Source: Halieaceae bacterium
Lineage (GTDB): Bacteria; Pseudomonadota; Gammaproteobacteria; Pseudomonadales; Halieaceae
Direction: 5' to 3'
DNA length: 13,819 nt
NCBI GenBank assembly: GCA_018666055.1
Contig: JABJAS010000323.1
Coordinates: 1 to 13,819 of the forward strand
A model generated the notes under the pieces. That model saw only the letters and a program-made list of their open reading frames with translations. It was not told the DNA's origin and ran no database searches. Positions 7,541 to 13,819 of the stretch are shown here, piece after piece; the stretch's first letter is position 1; each line of letters begins with the position of its first letter. The position numbers were made by a program, and so were the translations under genes.

Positions 7541-7697
7541 CGGGTCTTATCGTGACCTAGCGCTTGTTTTTGCGCCCGATGTGCTCCAGCCCGGGAAATG
7601 GCTCCACTCCATAAAGTACCCCCTCTCGAGGAGGCTGGCTAAAACTAATTTATTATCAGCAGGGTGTGTCATCAGGCGGATTGGCTATAAGGCAATA

Positions 7698-7989
7698 GTG
7701 GTAGGGCTCTGCGCGTTGCTGCAACGGATTTTTAGCTGGCTGCAAACATAAAAATAATCGACAGAGCATTGCCGCGGCTTGTGGTGAGCAGGCCACGCTC
7801 TGGGTAAATCAACGTCTGTTCAAGGGTGGCGCGACCCGATGGCCGAATGTAAAGCCTGAATCCACAACGATACGGGAGTGCGGCAACCCTCAGCCGCAGC
7901 AAGACAGTGCGCCTAAAGTCGCGCGTTTTCTTTCGGTGCCAAGGGTCGATTCGGAGCATCGTTTGGTGTGGGTTAAAACAGACGGGTGA
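7698..7989 (+). pseudogene. Possible frameshifted small lipoprotein gene
   Basis: A GTG at 7698-7700, 5 nt after AAGG, opens a hydrophobic peptide (VVGLCALLQRIF) that stops at 7749-7751. The frame that is open from 7705 to a TGA at 7987-7989 contains a textbook lipobox LAGC (7732-7743), followed by a polar stretch with two further cysteines (AACGEQ, IRECGN) and a tail ending RVDSEHRLVWVKTDG. It has no usable start of its own. Dropping one T from the T5 run at 7729-7733 would join the two into a roughly 96-residue lipoprotein. The gene could be decayed, mis-sequenced, slippage-expressed, or a chance assembly: the QR inside the hydrophobic stretch is unusual, and a minus-strand frame is open over the same bases. 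No family is recognised. Confidence 0.22.
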
Positions 7990-8008
7990 AGCGCGTGAGG
8001 TCAACTTT

Positions 8009-8037
8009 TTGGGCTTTCAGTGATCCACCTGTAAAAC
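8009..8037 (+). promoter_or_regulatory. Weak candidate promoter for the DUF3429 leader
   Basis: TTGGGC (8009-8014) and TAAAAC (8032-8037) are separated by 17 bp, with TG directly before the -10 box. Matches to sigma-70 consensus are partial (3 of 6 and 4 of 6). A start near 8044 would give a transcript of about 95 nt up to the terminator at 8139. Confidence 0.25.
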
Positions 8038-8065
8038 CGGCTCGTAAATCCCCACAGCTAGGTAA

Positions 8066-8098
8066 ATGACTATCTGGTTTAGTCATCTTCCCCCAGAT
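8066..8098 (+). ncRNA. Candidate structured RNA leader (hairpin with pseudoknot potential)
   Basis: ATGACTA (8066-8072) pairs with TAGTCAT (8080-8086) in a 7-bp stem. Five of the seven loop bases, TCTGG (8073-8077), are complementary to CCAGA at 8093-8097, which would make an H-type pseudoknot or an alternative helix. The element ends 11 nt before a strong terminator hairpin and 53 nt before the DUF3429 start codon. This layout (folded sensor, terminator, ORF) fits a riboswitch or attenuator, or equally the body of a short Hfq-type small RNA. I could not match it to any riboswitch class I know. Confidence 0.35.
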
Positions 8099-8109
8099 GG
8101 CGAATTGTT

Positions 8110-8139
8110 GCCCCGGCCGTTTGGCCGGGGCTTTTTTTT
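8110..8139 (+). terminator. Intrinsic terminator just before DUF3429
   Basis: A perfect 9-bp GC stem (GCCCCGGCC at 8110-8118 with GGCCGGGGC at 8123-8131), a GTTT loop, and eight T residues (8132-8139). It is a near-ideal Rho-independent terminator for plus-strand transcripts. No confident plus-strand gene lies upstream, and the DUF3429 ATG is only 12 nt beyond the T-tract, so it either ends a small RNA or lipoprotein transcript or acts as an attenuator for DUF3429. Confidence 0.9.
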
Positions 8140-8151
8140 GCGAGATGGCCT

Positions 8152-8589
8152 ATGAATAATCGTGTTGTGATGCTCACTTTGGGCTACACGGGTCTCCTGC
8201 CCTTCTATGGGTTCTTAGCGGCGGCGTGGTCGCTGGAGGATTGGCCAGCTGCGGTATCTGTGCAAGGCTTCATTATTTACTCACTCGGTATTCTGTGTTT
8301 TTTAGCCGGTACTTTATGGGGCCGCGTGCAGTCGTTTGACGCGCCGCATCGGGCGAGGCTGCTCGTGAGTAATGGTTTGGTGTTATTTGCCGTCGCAGCG
8401 GTTTTGACCGCACAGGCATGGTTGGCATCTTTGGCCTTGATGATGGGTTATCTCGCGCTGCTATGGTACGAGCAGGGTGCAGAGTCTTTGCCTCCCTGGT
8501 ATGGCGTGATGCGCAGAAATTTGACGTTGGGCGTGGTATTGGCGCATGGCTTGTTCTTTACCGTGCAGTCGGTTCAGATGGCGCCTTGA
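8152..8589 (+). CDS. DUF3429 family integral membrane protein
   Basis: A 145-residue hydrophobic protein of the DUF3429 family, with about four membrane segments (near residues 8-26, 36-54, 70-104 as one or two passes, and 124-140). Family-like features are the opening LGYTGLLPF, SLGILCFLAGTLWG in the second helix, and LPPWYGVMRRNLTLGV before the last helix. The ATG at 8152 has only a weak GAG about 7 nt upstream and follows the terminator by 12 nt; the next ATG (codon 7) has no better site. Its function is unknown; it should lie in the inner membrane. The last 16 nt overlap the convergent mobA end. Expression would need read-through of the terminator or a promoter hidden within it. Confidence 0.8.
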   Translation: MNNRVVMLTLGYTGLLPFYGFLAAAWSLEDWPAAVSVQGFIIYSLGILCFLAGTLWGRVQSFDAPHRARLLVSNGLVLFAVAAVLTAQAWLASLALMMGYLALLWYEQGAESLPPWYGVMRRNLTLGVVLAHGLFFTVQSVQMAP

Positions 8590-9143
8590 GTAATCAGAGT
8601 CTCTGGTGTATTCGCATTGGCTAGCCACTCATCAGGTACCGCGATCGACCGTGCATTGAGCAAGGTCAATAAGGCCTTAAGCTTGACGCCGCCGCTGTCA
8701 ACAAAGCGAGCACAGTCATCGAGCAGCTGAGTGCTGAGACGTAAGCAAGGGGAGTGGCGACCGCTTGTGTCAGTCAATACGATCGCAAGATCATCTTGTT
8801 GCCATTGTGTTTCCAGCGTCTCGATGACCTTGAGTGGCGCACCGATTAGATCCACCGGGAGAATAATGATATCCGGAGTCGCGGCGGCATAGAGCAATGC
8901 AGTGATGCCGGCACAGGGGCCCAAATCCGGCATCACCTCGCAGAGCACTCGATCGGCATAGTGCTGATAGAACCGCGGGTTGTTCCGGCAGCATACCAAG
9001 CGCTCGGTAGCGGGAGTGTCAAAGCAGACGCCTGCTAGCAGGGGGGTGCCGTTAAACGCGATTAAACCCTTGTCCCGGCCATGCCAGCGACGGCCTTGAC
9101 CACCGGCCAAAATACCCAAGCTGTAGGCTCGTGTGGCGTTCAC
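8574..9143 (-). CDS. mobA: Molybdenum cofactor guanylyltransferase MobA
   Basis: A 189-residue MobA-type nucleotidyltransferase (E. coli MobA is 194 residues). It would transfer GMP from GTP to Mo-molybdopterin, giving the guanine dinucleotide cofactor used by DMSO-reductase-type enzymes, in the cytoplasm. The nucleotide-binding loop LAGGQGRRWHGRDKGL (12-27) is present, but the usual R-M-G-G is R-W-H-G here. GPCAG (75-79) replaces GPLAG. PVD (96-98) supplies the expected metal-binding Asp98, without the following proline. NANTPE (176-181) matches the C-terminal NxNTPE. The start is GTG at 9141-9143, diverging from tsaB with 49 nt between. No molybdoenzyme or other cofactor gene lies in the window. 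The substitutions could mean altered activity, but the fold motifs argue for a real MobA. Confidence 0.85.
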   Translation of the reverse strand: MNATRAYSLGILAGGQGRRWHGRDKGLIAFNGTPLLAGVCFDTPATERLVCCRNNPRFYQHYADRVLCEVMPDLGPCAGITALLYAAATPDIIILPVDLIGAPLKVIETLETQWQQDDLAIVLTDTSGRHSPCLRLSTQLLDDCARFVDSGGVKLKALLTLLNARSIAVPDEWLANANTPETLITQGAI

Positions 9144-9192
9144 AGACTCGTCTCTCTATGGGATCATCCTTTCTCCTGTTGAACTATAGCTC

Positions 9193-9906
9193 ATGTCATC
9201 CATGTCGCGTGTTCTAGCGCTTGATACTGCCACTGATGCCTGCACCCTTGCGTTGTGCGGTGAAGGAGATTTGCGTGCTCGCCATGAGCGGCTCGCCAGA
9301 GCCCATAATCGGCATATTCTCGGTATGTTGACCGATATCCTTGCAGAGCGCTCGCTCGCGTCAGCAGTAGACGTCATTGCTTGCGGCGTAGGTCCCGGCT
9401 CCTTCACGGGTCTCAGGGTCGCGGTCAGCGTGGCTCAGGGGCTGGCTTGGGCAAGGGACATTCCGGTTCACGGTTTTTGTTCGTTATCGGCGCAGGTCTA
9501 CAGTGCGGCGGCGCTGGGGCTGCTATTAGAGGGCCAATGGGTCCTCTCGACGATTGATGCTCAAATTGGTCAGCTCTATGGCATTTGGGGTCAGTGGCGG
9601 GAGGATCATTTTCACGCAGAAAAGCCGGCTTTTATTTGTCCGCCAGAGTCACTGACGCTGCCGAGTGAGCTCGCTTCTGTTGCGGTCATTGGATCCGGCC
9701 TGGCGCAGGCTGATCGCTTTCCCGAGCAGCTGCAACAACTGAGTACTGGGTTTGCTGATATCACGCCAGATGCGGCGGTGATGGCGCAGCGCCTGTCCTC
9801 CGGCTCGCTGGCGTTAGTGTTGCAGCCTGCCCATGCGCTGTCGCCACAATACGTGCAGCAAACGATTGGCTGGAAGAAGCTGTCGGAGCAGCGACGTCAT
9901 GATTGA
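9193..9906 (+). CDS. tsaB: tRNA t6A37 threonylcarbamoyladenosine protein TsaB
   Basis: A 237-residue TsaB (YeaZ family), the ASKHA-fold partner that binds TsaD and TsaE in the complex making N6-threonylcarbamoyladenosine at position 37 of ANN-decoding tRNAs. The N-terminal VLALDTATDACTLAL and the family signature GVGPGSFTGLR (65-75) are plain, and the length is normal. Two candidate starts exist, ATG 9193 and ATG 9202 (MSRVLALDTATD, the more family-like opening). Neither has a visible Shine-Dalgarno, and a TATAGC just before (9185-9190) hints at a promoter so close that the message could be leaderless from 9202. The stop overlaps the uppP start by 8 nt. Confidence 0.93.
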   Translation: MSSMSRVLALDTATDACTLALCGEGDLRARHERLARAHNRHILGMLTDILAERSLASAVDVIACGVGPGSFTGLRVAVSVAQGLAWARDIPVHGFCSLSAQVYSAAALGLLLEGQWVLSTIDAQIGQLYGIWGQWREDHFHAEKPAFICPPESLTLPSELASVAVIGSGLAQADRFPEQLQQLSTGFADITPDAAVMAQRLSSGSLALVLQPAHALSPQYVQQTIGWKKLSEQRRHD

Positions 9907-10696
9907 TTGGCTACAAGTTGTCATCTTGGCGCTGATTCAAGGCGTGACCGAGTTCTTGCCGGTCTCCAGTTCGGCGCATCTATTGTTGCCTTCCGAACTC
10001 CTGGGGTGGCCTGATCAAGGTTTGGCCTTCGACATTAGCGTCCACGCGGGTACTTTGTGTGCGGTGGTGTTTTATTTTCGACAGACCCTTTTTGGCTTGG
10101 CACGGGCCTTAATGCCCGACAGTGGGCTCGATCGCACAGAATGTTGGGCGCTTATCATCGCCACCTTACCGGTCTTAGCGGCAGGCTTTCTGCTTAAGGA
10201 ACTGATTGCGGACGAAGCGCGCACGGTCGTGGTGATCACCACTACGACCTTATTATTTGGCGTTTTGTTGGGTTGTGCTGATTGGGTCTCTCGTCGCGGC
10301 CATCGTCGTCACACTGCCATACGAACTCGCGACGCTTTACTGATTGGTTGTGCGCAGACGCTCGCGCTGATTCCCGGCACCTCTCGTTCCGGTATTACGA
10401 TCACGGCGGCGCTGTTTCTGGGCTACCATCCCACAGTCGCTGCTCGCTTCTCTTTTTTGCTCAGTGTTCCCGTGATTGTGGGCGCGGTATTCGCCATGCT
10501 GATGAGCGAGCAAATCAGTATGTCAGTCGATACGGGCGCTTATTATGCCATCGCGTTTTTGGTGTCCGGCTGCTTCGCCTATGTCACGATCAGCGGGTTC
10601 ATGTATTGGGTGAGCAAGATAGGATTGATGCCCTTTGTGGTGTACCGACTTTTATTGGGCTTCATGTTGTGGATTTGGATAGTCGAGGGGCTTTGA
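9899..10696 (+). CDS. uppP: Undecaprenyl-diphosphatase UppP (BacA)
   Basis: A 265-residue polytopic membrane enzyme that removes a phosphate from undecaprenyl diphosphate to regenerate the lipid carrier for peptidoglycan and other envelope polymers; overexpression gives bacitracin resistance. Both family motifs are intact: QGVTEFLPVSSSAHL (14-28) with the catalytic-region glutamate, and ALIPGTSRSG near residues 155-165. Multiple hydrophobic segments span the protein. I start at the ATG reading MIDWLQVVILALIQG (9899), which has GGAG about 10 nt upstream and the ATGATTGA overlap with tsaB; the frame is open 22 codons further up, but that part is the tsaB coding sequence in another frame. The stop abuts the next start directly. 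Confidence 0.95.
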   Translation: MIDWLQVVILALIQGVTEFLPVSSSAHLLLPSELLGWPDQGLAFDISVHAGTLCAVVFYFRQTLFGLARALMPDSGLDRTECWALIIATLPVLAAGFLLKELIADEARTVVVITTTTLLFGVLLGCADWVSRRGHRRHTAIRTRDALLIGCAQTLALIPGTSRSGITITAALFLGYHPTVAARFSFLLSVPVIVGAVFAMLMSEQISMSVDTGAYYAIAFLVSGCFAYVTISGFMYWVSKIGLMPFVVYRLLLGFMLWIWIVEGL

Positions 10697-11977
10697 GTGA
10701 CAACACAGATTGACGAATTAATGCGGTTTCTGAGCGGATCCATCACGCCTTTTCATGCGGTTGAGGTGATGGCAAAGATGTTGCAAGCGTCAGAATTTGA
10801 ACAGCTGGATCAATTTGATGCGGTACGAATGACTCCCGGCAAAGGCTATTTTGTGGTGCATCAAGGCAGCTCCTTAATGGCGTTGCGGGCGGGGCAAGGT
10901 AGCGTTGAGGCAGGACTGCGGTTAGTAGGCGCTCATACTGATAGCCCTAATCTGTCTGTTAAACCTAATCCGGTGAAGGGCCGAGATGGCTGTATTCAAC
11001 TCGGCGTAGACGTCTATGGTGGCGCGTTGTTGAATCCCTGGTTTGATCGAGATTTGGGGATGGCAGGGCGAGTGACTTTGCTGACTGCCGACAACACGTT
11101 GCTGACGACGCTTTTTGATACTGCAAGAGCCGTCGCGGTGATCCCCAGCCTTGCTATCCATCTCGATCGAGAGGCCAATAGTCAGCGCAGCATTAATCGT
11201 CAGAAAGACGTGGTGCCGTTGGTGATGTTGGGCGAGCACCAGCAGTTCGATTTGAAAGCATGGCTTGCTCAGGAGTTGGTCCGAGCCGACTCCCGATGGC
11301 AAGGCGCCAGAGTCATGGACTATGAACTTTCGCTGTATGACACACAGCCACCCAATCAGATTGGTATCGATGGAGACTTCATTGCATCGGCGCGGCTGGA
11401 CAACTTGTTGAGTTGTTATGCTGGCATGCGCGCTTTAATAGATGCCGACGAGGCACAATGGTCACTGTTTGTCGCCACCGATCATGAGGAAGTGGGTAGC
11501 GCCTCGACGGTGGGTGCGCAGGGGCCTATGTTGATGGATGCCCTCGCAGCACTTGCGCCCGATCCAAAGCTGAACCGGATGATGCGCGCGCAATCGTGGA
11601 TGTTGTCAGTCGACAACGCGCATGCGACGCACCCTAATTACGCCGACCGGCATGATGACCAACACAGCCCCAGACTCGGTGATGGCCCCGTCATTAAAAT
11701 AAACCGTAATCAACGCTATGCCACAACGGGGGAGGGGGCGGCACGCTTACGTGTTTTGGCGGAGCGCACTGAGATTGAACTGCAGACTTTTGTGATGCGC
11801 TCAGACCTAGCCTGTGGCAGCACGATCGGACCGATTACCGCGACAGAAACCGGGATACCGACAACCGATATCGGTATCCCCACGCTCGCTATGCATTCGA
11901 TAAGGGAGCTGGCCTGTGCCGGCGACATACCGCCATTAGTGGCGCTACTGAATGCGTTTTATCGCAGGGTCGCGTAG
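10697..11977 (+). CDS. apeB: M18-family aminopeptidase
   Basis: A 426-residue cytoplasmic di-metal aminopeptidase of family M18 (ApeB / aspartyl aminopeptidase type). Predicted metal and catalytic residues are in place: His80 and Asp82 in GAHTDSPNL, Asp235 in LDNLLSC, Glu264-Glu265 in DHEEVGS, Asp306 in VDNAHATHPNY, and His400 in MHSIREL; CGSTIGPITA precedes the last. The start is a GTG immediately after the uppP TGA, with GAGG about 9 nt upstream, so it is probably translated from the uppP message. It would release N-terminal residues, often acidic ones in this family, during peptide turnover. The length is standard for the bacterial ApeB group. Confidence 0.93.
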   Translation: MTTQIDELMRFLSGSITPFHAVEVMAKMLQASEFEQLDQFDAVRMTPGKGYFVVHQGSSLMALRAGQGSVEAGLRLVGAHTDSPNLSVKPNPVKGRDGCIQLGVDVYGGALLNPWFDRDLGMAGRVTLLTADNTLLTTLFDTARAVAVIPSLAIHLDREANSQRSINRQKDVVPLVMLGEHQQFDLKAWLAQELVRADSRWQGARVMDYELSLYDTQPPNQIGIDGDFIASARLDNLLSCYAGMRALIDADEAQWSLFVATDHEEVGSASTVGAQGPMLMDALAALAPDPKLNRMMRAQSWMLSVDNAHATHPNYADRHDDQHSPRLGDGPVIKINRNQRYATTGEGAARLRVLAERTEIELQTFVMRSDLACGSTIGPITATETGIPTTDIGIPTLAMHSIRELACAGDIPPLVALLNAFYRRVA

Positions 11978-11996
11978 GTCATAAGGAGATGACACC

Positions 11997-13004
11997 ATGA
12001 CAACGACGAGAGTACTGACAGGGATTACCACAACGGGAACGCCTCACCTGGGAAACTATGTAGGCGCCATCCGTCCGGCGATCGCTGCGTCACAACAAAT
12101 TGATGTCGACGCTTATCTGTTCTTGGCGGATTTTCATGCCCTGATCAAGAACCAAAATCCAGACGAGGTCGCTCAATCCAGCCGAGAAATTGCGGCGACG
12201 TGGCTAGCGCTGGGTTTGGATCCCGATCGCAGTTTTTTTTATCGCCAGTCTGATATTCCCGAGATCACTGAGCTCAGTTGGATATTGAGCTGTTCCGCGG
12301 CGAAAGGCTTGATGAATCGTGCGCATGCCTATAAGGCATCAGTGCAGGCGAACGAAGCGGCGGGGGAGGATCCCGATTTTGGAACGACAATGGGACTCTT
12401 CTCTTATCCAGTTTTGATGGCGGCGGATATCTTGATCTTCAATGCCCATCGCGTGCCTGTGGGGCGAGACCAGATCCAGCACGTCGAGATGGCCCGCGAT
12501 ATTGCTCAACGATTTAATCATCACTACGGCACACTTTTTACGCTGCCCGAAGCAGTCGTCGATGATCACGTTGCGATATTGCAGGGTCTAGATGGTAGAA
12601 AGATGAGTAAAAGCTACGGCAACACGATCCCCCTGTTCGGTACGCCCAAACAATTGCAAAAATCGATTAATAAAATCAAAACGAACTTGCTGGAGCCGGG
12701 CGAGCCAAAGGACGCCGATGACTCCACCGTTTTTCAGATTTGGTGTGCCTTTGCCGATGAAGCAGAGAGGCAGCAGATGCGACAAGCCTTCGCCGATGGA
12801 ATCGGCTGGGGAGACGCGAAACGACAGCTATTCGAGCGGCTGAATGACGAACTATCGCCCGCTCGTGACCGTTACGAGCGCTTAATGGCTGATCCGGGGC
12901 AGCTCGAGAGCATACTGCAGGCGGGCGCTGCGCGCTTAAGACCGCACAGTAGCGCCCTGATGGAGCGTGTTCGCGATGCCACCGGGTTGCGGCCCTACCG
13001 TTAA
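11997..13004 (+). CDS. trpS: Tryptophanyl-tRNA synthetase
   Basis: A 335-residue class I synthetase (E. coli TrpS has 334) that charges tRNA-Trp. The HIGH-type signature appears as [10 protein letters not shown] (15-24) and the KMSKS loop is exact in [10 protein letters not shown] (200-209). The ATG follows an excellent AAGGAG at 8 nt spacing in the 19-nt gap after apeB, the best ribosome site in the window. It is the last gene of the tsaB-uppP-apeB-trpS group. No T-box, leader peptide or trp attenuator is visible, and no clear terminator follows before the convergent receptor gene 43 nt away. Confidence 0.97.
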   Translation: MTTTRVLTGITTTGTPHLGNYVGAIRPAIAASQQIDVDAYLFLADFHALIKNQNPDEVAQSSREIAATWLALGLDPDRSFFYRQSDIPEITELSWILSCSAAKGLMNRAHAYKASVQANEAAGEDPDFGTTMGLFSYPVLMAADILIFNAHRVPVGRDQIQHVEMARDIAQRFNHHYGTLFTLPEAVVDDHVAILQGLDGRKMSKSYGNTIPLFGTPKQLQKSINKIKTNLLEPGEPKDADDSTVFQIWCAFADEAERQQMRQAFADGIGWGDAKRQLFERLNDELSPARDRYERLMADPGQLESILQAGAARLRPHSSALMERVRDATGLRPYR

Positions 13005-13047
13005 GGCCGCTCGATGGGCGTTCCTGCCTGACAGCCTGCGCGGTGCT

Positions 13048-13819
13048 TTAAAGCGCGAAGGTGATGCCCAGTACGGCACTTCTCGGTTCACCCACGAAAT
13101 ACCGATAGCTTCCAAATCCAAAGTCTGCGCGTTCCGCGTAGCCCTCGTCGAGCAGGTTGGTCGCGACCAGCGACACGGCGACGGCTTGGGTGACTTGCCA
13201 GGAAGCGCGCAGGTTTAATAAATCGTGCCCCTCGTACTCATGCTGATTGTTGGGGTCTAGCCAGTATTTCGCCAACCATACCCACTCCAGCTCCCCCGTG
13301 ATGGGAATGTTGTAACTGGCGAGGTCTGCCGTGAGCTGCACTGACCCAAAATGCTTTGGGGCGGTATCAATATCATTGTCGTCGATGCTGCCGCGGGATC
13401 CCAGCAATTGGATATCGCTGTTGTAACGATGTCGGGCATAACTGGCATTGCCGCTGACAGCCCAGGTGGGAGAGAGGCGCCAGCTTGCCGCCAGTTCGAC
13501 GCCGCGATGAGTCGTTTCAGCACCGGATACATTGAAACGATCGCGGTCCTGAAAGATGACGTTCTCTTTGGTGGTCCAATAAACGCTCAGATCATAAGAC
13601 AGCGTATTGACGGCGCCGCGGATACCGAGCTCAACACTCTCGGCTTCTTCTGAATCGATGTCGGTAACGGTTTGACCCGCTTGCAGCCGATACAGCTCGC
13701 TCGTTTGCGGTGCTCTGAACCCACGCGCCACCTGACCATAAACCGTTGTCGTGTCAGTGTGATGACTTAACGATAAATTGCCTGTCCAATCGCTGAAGCT
13801 ATCCTTCCGATCGGCAGGT
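13048..13819 (-). CDS. TonB-dependent outer-membrane receptor, C-terminal part (partial)
   Basis: The C-terminal 257 residues or so of a TonB-dependent receptor beta-barrel; the frame runs open to the right edge, so the signal peptide, TonB box, plug and first strands are outside the window. Typical barrel features are YGQVARGFRAPQTSELYRL, alternating amphipathic strands, SYDLSVYWTTKENVIF, and ATNLLDEGYAERADFGFG followed by YRYFVGEPRS near the end. It imports a large scarce nutrient such as a siderophore or vitamin using energy from TonB/ExbBD; the substrate cannot be told from this part. The protein ends ITFAL, with Phe third from last rather than as the usual terminal aromatic residue. It converges with trpS. 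Confidence 0.9.
   Translation of the reverse strand, partial: PADRKDSFSDWTGNLSLSHHTDTTTVYGQVARGFRAPQTSELYRLQAGQTVTDIDSEEAESVELGIRGAVNTLSYDLSVYWTTKENVIFQDRDRFNVSGAETTHRGVELAASWRLSPTWAVSGNASYARHRYNSDIQLLGSRGSIDDNDIDTAPKHFGSVQLTADLASYNIPITGELEWVWLAKYWLDPNNQHEYEGHDLLNLRASWQVTQAVAVSLVATNLLDEGYAERADFGFGSYRYFVGEPRSAVLGITFAL

Larger units (their letters stand above)
7348..8151. other. 800-bp intergenic gap between rmf and the DUF3429 gene
   Basis: No confident protein gene is seen. The left part should hold the rmf promoter (minus strand), but no convincing -35/-10 pair was found. A perfect minus-strand TTGACA (7518-7523) lacks a partner at the right spacing. The middle contains a possible frame-disrupted lipoprotein gene. 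The right end holds a structured leader and an intrinsic terminator; these are listed separately. Several open frames of 60-90 codons exist on both strands but have no start or ribosome-site support and no recognisable family. I see no tRNA, tmRNA, RNase P, 6S or SRP RNA signature. Confidence 0.6.

Noticed and set aside
7503..7751. 82-codon plus-strand open frame starting MLLPTC
   Set aside because: Low-quality composition and no ribosome site; only its last 18 codons are of interest, as a possible lipoprotein start.
7732..8004. 90-codon minus-strand open frame in the gap upstream of rmf
   Set aside because: No ribosome site or recognisable motif, and it is antisense to the lipobox-bearing frame; the length is common for chance frames in this composition.
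7990..8110. A tRNA, tmRNA or other standard stable RNA before the terminator
   Set aside because: No T-loop (GGTTCGAATCC-like) or CCA end, and no RNase P, 6S or SRP RNA signatures were found.
13042..13057. GCTTTAAAGC palindrome between trpS and the receptor gene as a bidirectional terminator
   Set aside because: The stem is only about 5 bp and AT-centred, has no T-tract, and includes the receptor stop codon.

Overview
The window reads as chromosomal DNA of a gammaproteobacterium. The main pointer is a clear ribosome modulation factor (rmf), a gene essentially confined to that class. The gene set (fused BatB/BatC, DUF3429, M18 aminopeptidase, TonB-dependent receptor) would suit a free-living, possibly marine, lineage. 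The genus cannot be named from the sequence. Apart from the 7348-8151 gap it is densely coding, with no IS element, tRNA, rRNA or CRISPR array seen.

Left half (270-7034, minus strand): a complete MoxR/Bat operon in the order moxR, DUF58, DUF4381, batA, batB-batC fusion, batD. Every junction overlaps (23, 4, 8, 8 and 20 nt), so translational coupling is likely. The genes encode a cytoplasmic AAA+ ATPase, a DUF58 adaptor, membrane-anchored von Willebrand A proteins with intact MIDAS residues, and a periplasmic BatD. Such systems are thought to be envelope or oxidative-stress chaperone machines. A tiny C-terminal coding remnant may lie at the left edge.

Middle (7035-8151): rmf sits upstream of moxR on the same strand. 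Between them is a perfect 22-bp palindrome with a third half-site, framed by an outer inverted repeat that covers the moxR Shine-Dalgarno. Upstream of rmf is an 800-bp gap holding several hairpins, a possible frame-disrupted lipoprotein gene, and a structured element. That element is a hairpin whose loop can pair downstream (pseudoknot), followed by a near-perfect intrinsic terminator ending only 12 nt before the next start codon.

Right half (8152-13819): a small membrane protein (DUF3429, +) converges on and overlaps mobA (-). mobA diverges from a plus-strand group tsaB, uppP, apeB, trpS (tRNA t6A modification, undecaprenyl-phosphate recycling, peptide turnover, tryptophanyl-tRNA synthesis). 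The window ends inside a convergent TonB-dependent receptor whose N-terminal part lies outside.

The best candidates for undescribed biology are the pseudoknot/terminator leader before DUF3429 and the palindromic rmf-moxR intergenic element. Both are inferences from sequence alone.
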